Shown: positions 27,682 to 37,392, counted from the stretch's first letter. The stretch: 64,000 nt of DNA from Sinimarinibacterium arenosum (GCF_005047655.1 NZ_SUKF01000005.1:248001-312000); one strand, 5' to 3'. Program-made: numbers and translations. The notes: generated by a model from the letters alone, not told the origin.

Positions 27682-28755
27682 ATGCGTTTTGTCACTGAAA
27701 ACACGCGAATCAAGTCGATCCGCGAAGTCGCCACGCCGGCGCAGATCCAGGCCGAGATTCCGGCTTCCGAAGCGGCCTTGAAGACCACCTTCGATGCCCG
27801 CCGCGAGATCCAGGACATCCTCTACGGACGCGATGACCGCCTGCTGGTGGTGGTCGGCCCGTGCTCGATCCACGACGTCGATGCCGCGCTTGACTATGCC
27901 GCGCGCCTGGCCCCGCTGAAGCAGCAGCTGGCCAAGAACCTGCTGATCGTCATGCGCGTGTATTTCGAGAAGCCGCGCACCACGGTCGGCTGGAAGGGTC
28001 TGATCAACGATCCGCATCTGGATGACAGCTTCGACATCAACACCGGCCTGCGCGTCGGCCGCAAGTTGCTGCAGCAGCTCAACGAACAGGGCATGCCGGC
28101 GGGCGTCGAATACCTCGACATCCTGACCCCGCAGTACCTGACCGATCTGGTCGCCTGGGGCGCCATCGGCGCACGCACCACCGAATCGCAGTTGCATCGC
28201 GAGATGGCGTCCGGCCTGTCGTGTCCGGTCGGCTTCAAGAACGGCACCGAGGGCAGCGTCAAGGTTGCCGTCGACGCAGCGCTGTCTGCAGCCAATCCGC
28301 ACCGCTTCCTGTCGATGACAGGGGACGGCCATCTGGCCATCTTCGAGACCAACGGCAACCCGGATTGCCACATCATCCTGCGCGGCGGCAGCGCCGGCAC
28401 CAACTACGACGCCAAGAGCGTCGACGCGGCCTGCGCGGCCTTGACCAAGGGCGGCCTGCGCCCGCAGGTGATGATCGACTTCTCGCACGCCAACTCGAAC
28501 AAGCAGCACAAGCGCCAGATCACCGTTGGCCAGGACGTTGCGCATCAGATCTCCGGCGGCGACGATCGCATCATGGGCGTGATGATCGAATCGCATATCG
28601 AGGAAGGCCGGCAGGAAATCGGGCCGCGTGATCAGATGACCTACGGCCAGTCGGTCACCGATGCCTGCATCCACTGGGACGACACCACCGAGCTGCTGCG
28701 CCATCTGGCGGGTGCCGTGGAACAGCGCCGGCTGCGACTGGCACGCAGCGCCTGA
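27682..28755 (+). CDS. aroG: 3-deoxy-7-phosphoheptulonate synthase, class I (AroG/F/H type)
   Basis: The 357-residue enzyme joins phosphoenolpyruvate and erythrose 4-phosphate, the first step of aromatic amino acid synthesis. Family landmarks are VVVGPCSIHD (residue ~55), YFEKPRTTVGWKGLINDP, GARTTESQ, GFKNGT and the C-terminal MIDFSHANSNKQ and MIESHIEEGRQ. The start at 27682 gives the usual family N-terminus. Which aromatic amino acid inhibits it cannot be decided here, so the symbol denotes the family. A perfect hairpin terminator follows. Confidence 0.95.
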   Translation: MRFVTENTRIKSIREVATPAQIQAEIPASEAALKTTFDARREIQDILYGRDDRLLVVVGPCSIHDVDAALDYAARLAPLKQQLAKNLLIVMRVYFEKPRTTVGWKGLINDPHLDDSFDINTGLRVGRKLLQQLNEQGMPAGVEYLDILTPQYLTDLVAWGAIGARTTESQLHREMASGLSCPVGFKNGTEGSVKVAVDAALSAANPHRFLSMTGDGHLAIFETNGNPDCHIILRGGSAGTNYDAKSVDAACAALTKGGLRPQVMIDFSHANSNKQHKRQITVGQDVAHQISGGDDRIMGVMIESHIEEGRQEIGPRDQMTYGQSVTDACIHWDDTTELLRHLAGAVEQRRLRLARSA

Positions 28756-28771
28756 GCGACCCGCAGGAAAC

Positions 28772-28799
28772 AAAAAGCCCGCACATCTGCGGGCTTTTT
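28772..28799. terminator. Bidirectional intrinsic terminator between aroG and priA
   Basis: AAAAAGCCCGCA (28772-28783), a four-base loop and TGCGGGCTTTTT form a perfect 12-bp stem with T-runs on both strands, so it can end transcription from both converging genes. Confidence 0.92.
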
Positions 28800-28824
28800 T
28801 GTGGGCGTTGCACTGATCGCCGCG

Positions 28825-30990
28825 CTACATCAAATCGTACGGGTCGACATCAATCGACCAGCGCAGCTTGCGTGCACCGGGCACGGCGTCCAGCTGCGGC
28901 AGGGCCACCGCAAGCACGCGCTGCAAGGCCGCACGCTGCGACGCGATCAACAACAGCTGCGCGCGCCAATAGCCGCCGCGGCGCTCCATCCCCGACGGCA
29001 CCGGATCGGTCACGATGACCCCGTGCGGGTTCTCGAACAGGGGCCGCGCCCGATCCAGCCAGGCCAGTGCGACATCGGCCTCGCGCGATTCGGCGCGCAG
29101 CAGTGCCAGATGCGAATACGGTGGCAGCCCGGCGTCGCTGCGCTCCTTCAGCAGCTGTTCGCACAGCGCCGCGTAGCCCTGCTCGGCCAGCATCCGCAAC
29201 TGCGGGTGTTCCGGGTGATGCGTCTGCAACCACACTTCCCCGGTCTGCCCGGTGCGCCCGGCACGCCCGGACACCTGCGTGACCAGCTGGCCCATGCGCT
29301 CGATCGCGCGAAAATCGCTGCCGTAAAGCGCCTGATCGGCCGACACGATGCCGACCAGCGACAGACCGGGAAAATCGTGGCCCTTGGCCATGATCTGGGT
29401 GCCGACCAGAATCTGTACAGTGCCGTCGCGCACCGCATCGAGCTGCGCCTGCAACGCGCTCGGACTGGTGATGCGGTCCGAGTCCAGCCGCGCGACGCGG
29501 TAGCGCGGAAAGTGGTTCGCCAGCGCCTGTTCGATGCGCTCGGTGCCGGCACCGATGCCGATCAGTTCGCGCGCACCGCAGGCCGGGCAGCGATGCGGCG
29601 CCGGCTGCTGTGCGCCACAGTGGTGACAGATCAACAGACCGCGGCCGCGATGCAGCGTCAGGTGTGCGTCGCAGTGCGGGCACGGCGCGTTCCAGCCGCA
29701 GGCGTGGCACAACAACACCGGCGCATAGCCGCGGCGATTCAGGAACAACAGCACCTGCCCCCCGGCCTCCAGGTGGCGCTCGGCCGCCTGCAGCAGAGGC
29801 TGTGACAGACCGTGATCCAGCGGCAGATTGCGCACGTCGAGAATGCGCACGGTCGGCGGTGCCGCACTGTGCACCCGGCGTTGCAGACGCAAATGTTGGT
29901 AACGCCCCTGCTGCGCGTTGTGCAGAGTCTCCAGTGACGGCGTCGCGCTGCCGAGCAACACCGGCAACCCCAGCTTCTGCGCGCGCAGGATCGCGACATC
30001 CCGCGCCGAATAGCGGAAGCCCTCCTGCTGCTTGTACGACGCGTCGTGCTCCTCGTCGACCACGATCAGGCCGAGTCGCGCAAACGGCAGCCACACCGCC
30101 GAGCGCGTACCAATCACGACCCGCGCGTCGCCGGCTCGGGCGCGCAACCAGGCCTGCTCACGCTCCCGATCACCGAGGCCGGAGTGGAAACTCAGCACCC
30201 CATCGCCGAAGCGTGCGGCGAAGCGCTCCACCAGCTGCGGCGTCAGGCTGATCTCCGGCGCCAGCACCAATGCCTGCCGGCCCTGCGCCAGCATCTCGGC
30301 GATGCGCCGCAGATACAACTCGGTCTTGCCGCTGCCGGTCACCCCGTCGAGCAGGGTGACGCTGAAGCCGTCAGGCGCTGCCGCCATCTCGGCCAGCGCG
30401 GTCGCCTGTTCTGGAGTGGGCGTCGGCAACGCCGCAGTGACCATCGGCGCCGCGGGCGGCAGCTCGACCGCCTCGATCCAGCCCTGATCCAGTGCCGCCT
30501 TGATCGTCGCGATCGACGCGCCCAGAGCCGCGCGGCTGAGGGGGCCGTCCTGCAACTGCGTCAACAGCTGGCGCTGCGCGCGGTTGCGTCCCGGCAGCTG
30601 CGCCAGGGCTTCCCGGCCGGCAGCGCGCAGCTGATATCCGGCCGGTCGCTGCAACACCGCATCCGCGCCTTTGCGCAGACGCCCCGGCAGCATCGCCGAC
30701 AACACCTCGCCCAGCGGGTGCCGGTAGTAGTCGGCTGCCCATTCGCACAGCGTCAGCAGTTCCGGAGGCAGCAGCGGCGCAGCGTCCAGAACTTCGCTCA
30801 GCGATCGCAGCCCGGTATCGCCAGCGGCCTGCTCGACCGGTGAGCGCAGCACCACGCCGACCAGCTCGCGACGCCCGAACGGCACCCGCACACGCACGCC
30901 GCGACGCACCTGCGCGGCCATCGCCTCGGGCACGCTGTAGTCGAACGCGCGCGACAGCGGCACCGGGACGGCAACCGTCGTCAACAGCAT
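28825..30990 (-). CDS. priA: Primosomal replication restart helicase PriA
   Basis: The 721-residue protein has the N-terminal 3'-end-binding domain (FDYSVPEAMAAQVRRGVRVRV), a DEAD-type helicase core with Walker A GVTGSGKTELYL near residue 215 and Walker B VVDEEHD near 312, and the eight-cysteine zinc region (CHACGWNAPCPHCD, then CHHCG and CPACG) near 425-475 that binds PriB/DnaT partners. It reloads the replisome at stalled forks. Full length. Confidence 0.97.
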   Translation of the reverse strand: MLLTTVAVPVPLSRAFDYSVPEAMAAQVRRGVRVRVPFGRRELVGVVLRSPVEQAAGDTGLRSLSEVLDAAPLLPPELLTLCEWAADYYRHPLGEVLSAMLPGRLRKGADAVLQRPAGYQLRAAGREALAQLPGRNRAQRQLLTQLQDGPLSRAALGASIATIKAALDQGWIEAVELPPAAPMVTAALPTPTPEQATALAEMAAAPDGFSVTLLDGVTGSGKTELYLRRIAEMLAQGRQALVLAPEISLTPQLVERFAARFGDGVLSFHSGLGDREREQAWLRARAGDARVVIGTRSAVWLPFARLGLIVVDEEHDASYKQQEGFRYSARDVAILRAQKLGLPVLLGSATPSLETLHNAQQGRYQHLRLQRRVHSAAPPTVRILDVRNLPLDHGLSQPLLQAAERHLEAGGQVLLFLNRRGYAPVLLCHACGWNAPCPHCDAHLTLHRGRGLLICHHCGAQQPAPHRCPACGARELIGIGAGTERIEQALANHFPRYRVARLDSDRITSPSALQAQLDAVRDGTVQILVGTQIMAKGHDFPGLSLVGIVSADQALYGSDFRAIERMGQLVTQVSGRAGRTGQTGEVWLQTHHPEHPQLRMLAEQGYAALCEQLLKERSDAGLPPYSHLALLRAESREADVALAWLDRARPLFENPHGVIVTDPVPSGMERRGGYWRAQLLLIASQRAALQRVLAVALPQLDAVPGARKLRWSIDVDPYDLM

Positions 30991-31303
30991 CGCGGCAGCC
31001 TGTGGATAAGTTTGTGGATTGAGGGCATCGGCCTAGATTCGAATATCGGCGCTGTCAAGCATCCAACTCGCCGCGCAGCTAAAGTTCCAGAAATAAATCC
31101 TTACGAATTAACAAACTGCACGAATGTGACGACATCTTGACAGTGGAACCACTTGATTGTGACAGGCAACCGTGCATAGCCATCATTGTGTATAAGGGCC
31201 GTGCGCACGCTGCGTTTTGATGCACCGACGCGCCAGATGATACCGCTGCGATGCACAGGGTGAGCGCACGCGGAAGCCGGGGCGGACTGCTAATCTTGCG
31301 CGC
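30991..31303. other. Intergenic region, AT-richer
   Basis: This 313-base gap separates priA from the hydroxylase gene. It is clearly AT-richer than the flanking genes between about 31080 and 31200 and holds TTGACA at 31137 and TATAAG at 31191, but I find no correctly spaced promoter pair. No open frame with a ribosome site, RNA gene or strong hairpin is visible. Confidence 0.5.
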
Positions 31304-32131
31304 GTGAACGCCCTGATTTCGATCTATCAAGACCCCATGTTCTGGTGGGTGCCGATTGGCACCGTCCTGCTGAGCATGGGGGCCTTCATCAGCTTTGCCG
31401 GTCCGCTGACGTGGATCGCAGCCCGCCAGCCGAGCTGGGCCCGGCACTACAAGATTCCCAACACTCGCGGGGCCGAACTCAGTGCCGAAGAAGCTGAGCG
31501 TCGCAACATCCTGATCCAGGGATCGCGGATGGTGCGACTGTCACTGCGCCAGTGGCTGATCAACAACCTCTGGATGTTTGCGGCGGCGGTTGCCGCCTGG
31601 CCGCTGATGCGTCTGGCCGGCATCCACACCGGCCCACTGCCGGCCTGGTGGGTGCTGCTGCTGCAGCTGCTGTTCTGCATCTACCTGGACGACTTTCTGT
31701 ATTACTGGCTGCATCGCTCGATGCACCAGCGCTTCCTGCTCAAGCACGTTCACGGTCTGCACCACCGCGTGCTCGCACCCTGGGCGATCAGCGGGCATTA
31801 CATGCACCCGCTCGAGTATGTGCTGACCGGCTCGCTGGCCTTCATCGGCCCGGCACTGCTGGGATCCCACGTGGCGCTGCTGTGGGTCTGGATCATCATC
31901 CGCCAGTGGGAAGCGGCTGAGGGTCACGCCGGCTACGCCTTCCGCTGGTCGCCGACCCACTGGCTGCCGGGGTCCGACGGCGCGCTGCATCACGACTATC
32001 ACCACGCCCGCGTGCGCGGCAACTACGGCGGCTTCCTGCCGATCTGGGACCGTGTCTTCGGCACGCTGGCCAAAGACTACGACCAGGCGGTGGAGCGCTG
32101 GACGCATCGACCCGACGCCGATCCCGCATGA
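31304..32131 (+). CDS. Sterol desaturase / fatty acid hydroxylase superfamily membrane protein
   Basis: The 275-residue protein has about four membrane segments and the di-iron histidine boxes of the superfamily: HRSMH (near residue 140), HGLHH (near 150) and HHDYHH (near 230). Members hydroxylate or desaturate lipids with O2. The start is GTG at 31304. The stop overlaps the next gene's ATG (ATGA), so it forms an operon with the EamA transporter. The lipid substrate is unknown. Confidence 0.9.
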   Translation: MNALISIYQDPMFWWVPIGTVLLSMGAFISFAGPLTWIAARQPSWARHYKIPNTRGAELSAEEAERRNILIQGSRMVRLSLRQWLINNLWMFAAAVAAWPLMRLAGIHTGPLPAWWVLLLQLLFCIYLDDFLYYWLHRSMHQRFLLKHVHGLHHRVLAPWAISGHYMHPLEYVLTGSLAFIGPALLGSHVALLWVWIIIRQWEAAEGHAGYAFRWSPTHWLPGSDGALHHDYHHARVRGNYGGFLPIWDRVFGTLAKDYDQAVERWTHRPDADPA

Positions 32132-33024
32132 GTCATCCCCACGAGCGCCGCGCGCTGCCGGCGCTGGTTCTCGGCGCCGTGCTGATCGGACTGGCGCCGA
32201 TTTTCGTCCGCACGGCCGGTGTCGGCCCCAGCGCCGCCGCGTTCTGGCGGCTGGCGCTGGCGTTGCCGCTGTTGGGCCTGTTGCTGTGGCGCCTGCCGCA
32301 ACCACCCGCTGCCAGCGATACCCCGCGACCACTGCGCTGGCTGTGGCTGGCCGGTGTGTTCTTTGCCGCCGACCTGGCGCTGTGGCACCAATCGATCCGC
32401 TGGACCTCGGTCGCCAACGCCACCTTGCTGGCCAACATGGCGCCGGTGTTCGTGACCCTGGCCGCGTGGCGCCTGTATGGGGAGCGTGTCAGCGGCCGTT
32501 ACATCATCGGCCTGGCACTGGCACTAGTCGGCGCCGCAACCTTGATGGCAGACAGCCTGCAGATCGGGCCTGAAACGGCGTTTGGCGACCTGCTCGGCAT
32601 TGCCGCAGCGGTGTTCTATGCAGGCTACCTGCTCGGCGTCAGTCGCCAGCGCAGACAGTTCAATACCCTGCAGGTGATGTTCTGGACCACTGCGGCCGGG
32701 GCGCTGCTGACGCTGCCGCTGACGCTGGCGATGGGCGAGACCCTGTGGCCTCCCGATCTGCGCGCCTGGAGTCTGCTGTTCGGACTGGCAGTGCTGTCCC
32801 ACGTCGGTGGCCAAGGCCTGATCGCCTACGCCCTGGCGCACCTGCCGGCCTCGTTCTCGTCGGTCAGCCTGCTGGTGCAGCCTGTCGCCGCCAGCCTGTT
32901 CGCCTGGGTGCTGCTATCGGAGCGCTTCGGCGCCCAGCAGGCCATTGGCGGCGTCGTGGTTCTCAGCGGCATCGTGCTGTGCCGGCTGGCCCTGTTGCAG
33001 CCGGTTCCTGCGCGCCCCAGCTGA
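32128..33024 (+). CDS. EamA/DMT-family transporter
   Basis: The 298-residue protein has ten hydrophobic segments in two EamA repeats. The first contains LWHQSIRWTSVANATLLANM and the second AYALAHLPASFSSVSLLVQP, both standard ends of the repeat. DMT proteins of this type export metabolites or amino acids. Its start overlaps the hydroxylase stop by four bases. Confidence 0.92.
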   Translation: MSHPHERRALPALVLGAVLIGLAPIFVRTAGVGPSAAAFWRLALALPLLGLLLWRLPQPPAASDTPRPLRWLWLAGVFFAADLALWHQSIRWTSVANATLLANMAPVFVTLAAWRLYGERVSGRYIIGLALALVGAATLMADSLQIGPETAFGDLLGIAAAVFYAGYLLGVSRQRRQFNTLQVMFWTTAAGALLTLPLTLAMGETLWPPDLRAWSLLFGLAVLSHVGGQGLIAYALAHLPASFSSVSLLVQPVAASLFAWVLLSERFGAQQAIGGVVVLSGIVLCRLALLQPVPARPS

Positions 33025-33135
33025 AACCCGCCCCGTTGCCAACGGGCCGGCCTCACGCATACTCTTGACTTCAGTCCGACACAGAGCGGACCGACACGAT
33101 GAATAACGCCGGAATGTCATCCTGGGAGGGAGACC

Positions 33136-33753
33136 ATGAAGCACTACTTCGTTGCAGCCTTGCTGGCCTGCTGCGTTTCTGCACCGGTCATTGCCGGCAA
33201 TAACGACGCTACGCCCGACCTGCTGGAACCGGGACTCAAATTCAACTGGGATTTCGGCGCGGCCCACGCAGACCACCGCACAAGCCTGCGTCTCGGTCTG
33301 TATCCCAGCGATCTGGGCTGGCGCCGCCTGTGGCTGGCCTCGGGCGCCAATGAGATGTCTGCGGTGGTCGATAAACCGGCAGTCCTCGATCTGCGATTCG
33401 GCGACGATCACGGCGTGCACTTGATGGGCCTGCCGCTGGATGCCCGGCTGCAATCCCTGGGCGCGACCGAAGGGGACGGCGCCAGTCACGGCAACTGGGG
33501 GCTGCGCGTCGGCGCGATCGTGCTAGCGGCCGGTGCGGCAACGGCTGTGATGCTCAATGCGCTCGGCAATGCCGCAGAGGACGGCCTCGACAAATCCATC
33601 GACGAACACTTTGCGGGTGATTCCAGCAACAGCAACAGCGATACCGGATCGGGCAGTGACACCGGTGGCGGCGGCATCCTGTGCATCAACGGAGTCTGCG
33701 CAATCCCCTGCGGCACCACCGGTCCGATCAACAGCTGCAACAGTGGCGGCTGA
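33136..33753 (+). CDS. Exported protein of unknown function, 205 aa
   Basis: A signal peptide (cleavage near PVIAGNN) with GGGAGG upstream supports a real exported protein. The mature part has a beta-rich region, a hydrophobic segment near residue 125 (VGAIVLAAGAATAVML) that may be a membrane anchor, an Asn/Ser/Gly/Asp-rich linker, and a tail with three cysteines (ILCINGVCAIPCG). I do not recognise the family. The gene ends 12 bases from the convergent amidase. Confidence 0.65.
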   Translation: MKHYFVAALLACCVSAPVIAGNNDATPDLLEPGLKFNWDFGAAHADHRTSLRLGLYPSDLGWRRLWLASGANEMSAVVDKPAVLDLRFGDDHGVHLMGLPLDARLQSLGATEGDGASHGNWGLRVGAIVLAAGAATAVMLNALGNAAEDGLDKSIDEHFAGDSSNSNSDTGSGSDTGGGGILCINGVCAIPCGTTGPINSCNSGG

Positions 33754-33765
33754 GCCGCCTTATTT

Positions 33766-35209
33766 TCAGGCCACGCCGCGAGCGGCGGTTGCCGGCGGCA
33801 CCCAGCCGCCGAAGCGCTGCTCCAGCGCCTGGGCGACGGCGATCGTGACCGCATCGTTGCCCGGAATGCCGACCACCTGGACGCCCAGCGGCAGGCCATC
33901 GCGATTCAGACCCAGCGGCACCTGCGTGACCGGAAAGCCAAGCACGTTGAACAGGCCGCAGTAGGCGAAGTGGAACGGCCGCAGCAGCGGCACGTTGTGC
34001 CGTGGCGCGGCGCTGGAATACGGCGGCATCAGCAGCACGCCGTCCGGTCCGATCGCATCGATCAGTTCCGCACGCAGCGCGGCGCCGAGGCGCGCATACC
34101 GCTCGACCGGCATCGGCACGCTTTCCAGTGCGTGCCAGCACCAGCGCGGGGACGGTGTGGTCTGAACGCCCGACGCTCAGCTTGAGCAGCTCGCGCGCCA
34201 CGGAGATGCGCCGCCCCTGGCCGAGCTGTTCTGCAAATGGCTGCGGCTGCGCCTGCTGCATCAGCGCCGACCAGATCTCGAACGAGCGTTTCATCGCCGG
34301 GAACACAGGCGTGCTCAACCCACGGCCCTGAGACCCCAGCCAGTCCGCCGCGCCGCGTTGCGCTGCGCGCAGATCCGCCGCGACCGGATGACGACCGTTG
34401 TGCTCGATCGACAGCACCCGGAGGGCGCTGACGTCCACCGCCGCCGGATCGCCGCTGAGCGCGCCATCACGCGCTTCGGGATCAACGCCATCCGCGCCAG
34501 CCAGGATCTGCAGCAGCGGCCACAGATCTTCGGCTCGCCGCGCCAGCGGGCCGGTCACACAGTTGAAGTTCATCCGCCCTTCCGGAAGCGGGTACTGGCC
34601 GGTATTCGGGACGATGCCCGGTGTCGGTTTGTGCCCGAACACGCCGTTGAAGAACGCCGGAAAGCGGATCGACCCGCCGACATCCGCGCCCAGTCCGAAC
34701 GGCGACGCGCCGGCGCCGATGATGGCGCCCTCGCCGCCACTGGAACCACCGACCATGCAGCGCGGATCGTAGGGATTGTTGGTGCGGCCGTAGACGCGGT
34801 TGTTCGACTCCAGCCACATGCACAGCTCGGAAGTGTTGGTGAAGCCCAGCACGATCGCGCCGGCGCGACGCAGACGCGCGACGGTCGGGGCGTCGGCGTT
34901 GGCAATCGCATCGCGCCGCGCGACCAGGCCGGACACCTGCGGAAAACCGGCGAAGGCGAAGTTCTCCTTGATCGTGCACGGCACGCCGTGCAACGGCGGC
35001 AGATCGTCCCGCCCCTGGTCGATCGCGGCATCGGCAGCGCGCGCTTCGTCACGGGCGGCGTCGAAGCGCTGCTGGACCACCGCATTGATAGTGGGATTGA
35101 CCCGCTCGATGCGGGCGATGTGCGCCTCGACGATGTCGAGGCTGCGCAAGTGACGCGCACGGATCGCACGGGCCAGTGCGGTGGCAGACAGCTGCAGCGG
35201 CTCAGACAT
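33766..35209 (-). pseudogene. Amidase, broken by a one-base frameshift
   Basis: The first ~355 codons, from 35209, encode an amidase-signature enzyme with the catalytic lysine in CTIKEN (near residue 83) and the Ser-Ser-Lys triad's serines in GGSSGGEGAI and GADVGGSIRFP. Near 34131-34140 the frame breaks. The next frame then continues the same family at ALESVPMPVERYARLG to a normal C-terminus (LGFPVTQVPLGLNRDGLPLG) ending at 33766. Removing one base in the GGCACGCACTGG region restores it. In the unshifted frame the C-terminus becomes Arg/Ala-rich nonsense that runs into the neighbouring gene. It is either a true pseudogene or a sequencing error. Confidence 0.85.
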
Positions 35210-35245
35210 GGATATCCCGGGGAATTGAGTTCGGTCGCAGCAACG

Positions 35246-35941
35246 TTACATCTTCAGCAGCTGCGACAGCTTAGATGCCGGCTGGCGGATCTCGTCGTCG
35301 AAGCCATCCGACACCTCGGTCTCTTCCGGATTGATCTCCACCAGCCACGGGCGCGGCTTGCGCTGGAACGGGATCAGACCGGCAGCCGGCCAGACAATCG
35401 CAGCGGTGCCGATGGCGATGAACAGATCACATTCGTCGATCAACGCCTGCGCGGTCGCGAACACGGCCTGATCGATACCGTCGCCAAACCAGGTGATGTC
35501 GGGGCGCAGCGTCTGGCCACAGCGCGGACACACGCGAACGCGGTAACGCCCGCCCGCGGTATCGGTCAGGCGGCCGTGCTGCGCGCAGCGCTGACGCCAC
35601 AGGCTGCCGTGCAGTTCGGCGGCCACGCTCGTCCCGACACGCTGATGCATGCCGTCGATGTTCTGCGTGATGATGTTCAGCGATGGATGCACGCGCTGCA
35701 GTGCCGCCAGATGCAGGTGACCGGCGTGCGGCACGCACGTCAACACATGCGAGCGGCGCAGTTCATGGAAGTCCAGCACGCTGTCCGGATCATGCTGGAA
35801 TGCCAGCTCGCAGGCGTAATCCTCGTAGTTGTACTCGTTCCAGATGCCACCACGACCGCGGTAGGTCGGCACGCCGCTTTCCGCGGACATGCCGGCCCCC
35901 GTGAACACAACCACCCGCTCGAAATGCCCCAACCGCAACAT
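35246..35941 (-). CDS. Sirtuin NAD-dependent protein deacylase
   Basis: The 231-residue protein has all core sirtuin motifs: TGAGMSAESGVPTYR (residue 14), QNIDGMHQR, the catalytic His in ELHGSLW, a zinc site with CAQH and CPRC, and IGTAAIVWPAAGL. It uses NAD+ to remove acyl groups from lysines. In the bacterial CobB/SIRT5 class a Tyr-x-x-Arg pair recognises acidic acyl groups; here it reads His59-x-x-Arg62, so the Arg is kept but the Tyr is not. GGAG precedes the ATG. It lies 61 bases downstream of the Fe-alcohol dehydrogenase gene, same strand. Confidence 0.93.
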   Translation of the reverse strand: MLRLGHFERVVVFTGAGMSAESGVPTYRGRGGIWNEYNYEDYACELAFQHDPDSVLDFHELRRSHVLTCVPHAGHLHLAALQRVHPSLNIITQNIDGMHQRVGTSVAAELHGSLWRQRCAQHGRLTDTAGGRYRVRVCPRCGQTLRPDITWFGDGIDQAVFATAQALIDECDLFIAIGTAAIVWPAAGLIPFQRKPRPWLVEINPEETEVSDGFDDEIRQPASKLSQLLKM

Positions 35942-36002
35942 CGTCGATCAAGTCTCCAGGGCGTTTCCTCGTGGCAGCAGGATGATCGGTCCGCGGCCTG
36001 CC

Positions 36003-37217
36003 TCAGGCCAGCATCTGCGCGATGAAGCGTTCGCAGTCCGGCTGATCCATGTAGCGCGGCACCGCGTAGGTGTAATGCGCTTCCTTCAGAGCGGCGGTGG
36101 CAATGGCCGGAATGTCTTCGCGCTTGAGCTTCTCGACCTTGGTCGGAATGCCGAACTGCTGGTTCTTTTCGCGGATCCACGCGATGAAGGCATCGGCCAG
36201 TTGTTCCGGGGTTTCGCCGCCCTTGGCCAGGCCGCCGGCCTTGGCCAGATCCGCCAGGCGCTGTGCACAGGCCGGTTTCGAGAAATCGAGCACGTACGGC
36301 ATGATGATCGCGTTGGCCAGGCCATGCGGGACGTGATAACGCGCACCGAAGTTGTGTGCGATCGCGTGCACGTAGCCGACGCCGGCCTTGGTGAAGGCCA
36401 CGCCGGCCTTGTAGGAGGCCAGCGACATGTTCTGGCGCGCTTCCTCGTCGGCCCCGCTGGCCATGACCTTGGGCAGGTTCTGCACGATCAGCCGCGTCGC
36501 ATCGAGCGCCTCACGGTCGGTATCGGCCATCGCGTTACGCGAGATATACGCTTCCACCGCATGAGTCAGCGCATCCATGCCAGTGGCGGCGGTGATCGGC
36601 GGCGGCAGTCCCTTCATCAGCGAGCCGTCGAGCGCGGCGGCGGTCGGCAGCAGGCGCGGATCCATGATCGCGAACTTGCGGTGCTGCGCGGGATCGGACA
36701 CCACCGCGGCAATCGTGATTTCGGAGCCGGTGCCGGCCGTGGTCGGCACCGCATACAGCGGCAGAATCCTGCGCCAGACACGGAACAGGCCGGCCATCTT
36801 CGCGATCGGCTTGTTGTTGGTCGCGCGCGCGGCGATGACCTTGGCAGCGTCGATCGACGAACCGCCGCCAACCGCGAGGATCGCCTGGCTGCCTTCGCTG
36901 CGCAGCATCTCCAGACCGGTTTCGATCTGTGCGATCGTGGGGTCCGGCTGCACGCCGTCATAAACGGACCATTGCACGCCCAGCTCGCTCAGCCTTTTCT
37001 GCATCGCTTCGAGCAGTCCGAGCTTGACCAGCATTGCGTCGGTGACGATCAGCAGCTTCTTGACGCCGTTGGCCGCGATCATCTCGCACAGCTTCAACGA
37101 CGAACCGGGGCCGCTGACGATCTGCGGTTTGCCGAAGATCGGCAGGAACAGGGTGCTGATCTTGAGCACGAACATCAGCACACGAAAGAACACGACTTGC
37201 AGCGAGAACGGAATCAT
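36003..37217 (-). CDS. Iron-containing alcohol dehydrogenase
   Basis: The 404-residue protein shows the group III alcohol dehydrogenase pattern: GGGSSIDAAKVIA for NAD(P) binding near residue 117, PTTAGTGSE near 158, and the metal ligands in TGMDALTHAVEAY and in AIAHNFGARYHVPHGLANAI. It should oxidise an alcohol or reduce an aldehyde. An unusual hydrophobic leader of about 28 residues (FSLQVVFFRVLMFVLK) precedes the catalytic fold and may be a membrane anchor. Confidence 0.93.
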   Translation of the reverse strand: MIPFSLQVVFFRVLMFVLKISTLFLPIFGKPQIVSGPGSSLKLCEMIAANGVKKLLIVTDAMLVKLGLLEAMQKRLSELGVQWSVYDGVQPDPTIAQIETGLEMLRSEGSQAILAVGGGSSIDAAKVIAARATNNKPIAKMAGLFRVWRRILPLYAVPTTAGTGSEITIAAVVSDPAQHRKFAIMDPRLLPTAAALDGSLMKGLPPPITAATGMDALTHAVEAYISRNAMADTDREALDATRLIVQNLPKVMASGADEEARQNMSLASYKAGVAFTKAGVGYVHAIAHNFGARYHVPHGLANAIIMPYVLDFSKPACAQRLADLAKAGGLAKGGETPEQLADAFIAWIREKNQQFGIPTKVEKLKREDIPAIATAALKEAHYTYAVPRYMDQPDCERFIAQMLA

Positions 37218-37364
37218 CCGGCGATCCTCTCTAATGAGTATCAGGGTTCAAGGCGGCGCACGCGCCCTGCCCGGGCATCGGTGCCGACATCTGCGGCAAG
37301 GCTCCGGGTGAAGGCGCGCATTGTGCCTGAGCCGCCAGCCCTGCCATAGCCCTGGAACGGCAAA

Positions 37365-37392
37365 GGCCGGCCCGGGAGACCCCGGACCGGCC
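37365..37392 (-). terminator. Candidate terminator downstream of katG
   Basis: GGCCGG-C-CCGGG (37365-37376), AGAC loop and CCCGG-A-CCGGCC form a stem with one mismatch, about 70 bases after the katG stop. On the minus strand only three T follow, so efficiency is doubtful. Confidence 0.45.

Noticed and set aside
31137-31196. TTGACA and TATAAG in the priA-hydroxylase gap as a promoter
   Set aside because: They are about 48 bases apart, so they do not form one sigma-70 promoter.
33728-34130. Unshifted C-terminus of the amidase frame
   Set aside because: It is Arg/Ala-rich, overlaps the convergent gene, and the neighbouring frame carries the true family C-terminus.
34358-37349. Overlapping long plus-strand frames across the amidase, sirtuin and Fe-alcohol dehydrogenase
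   Set aside because: All three opposite genes are recognisable families; the plus frames have no motifs and cross gene borders.
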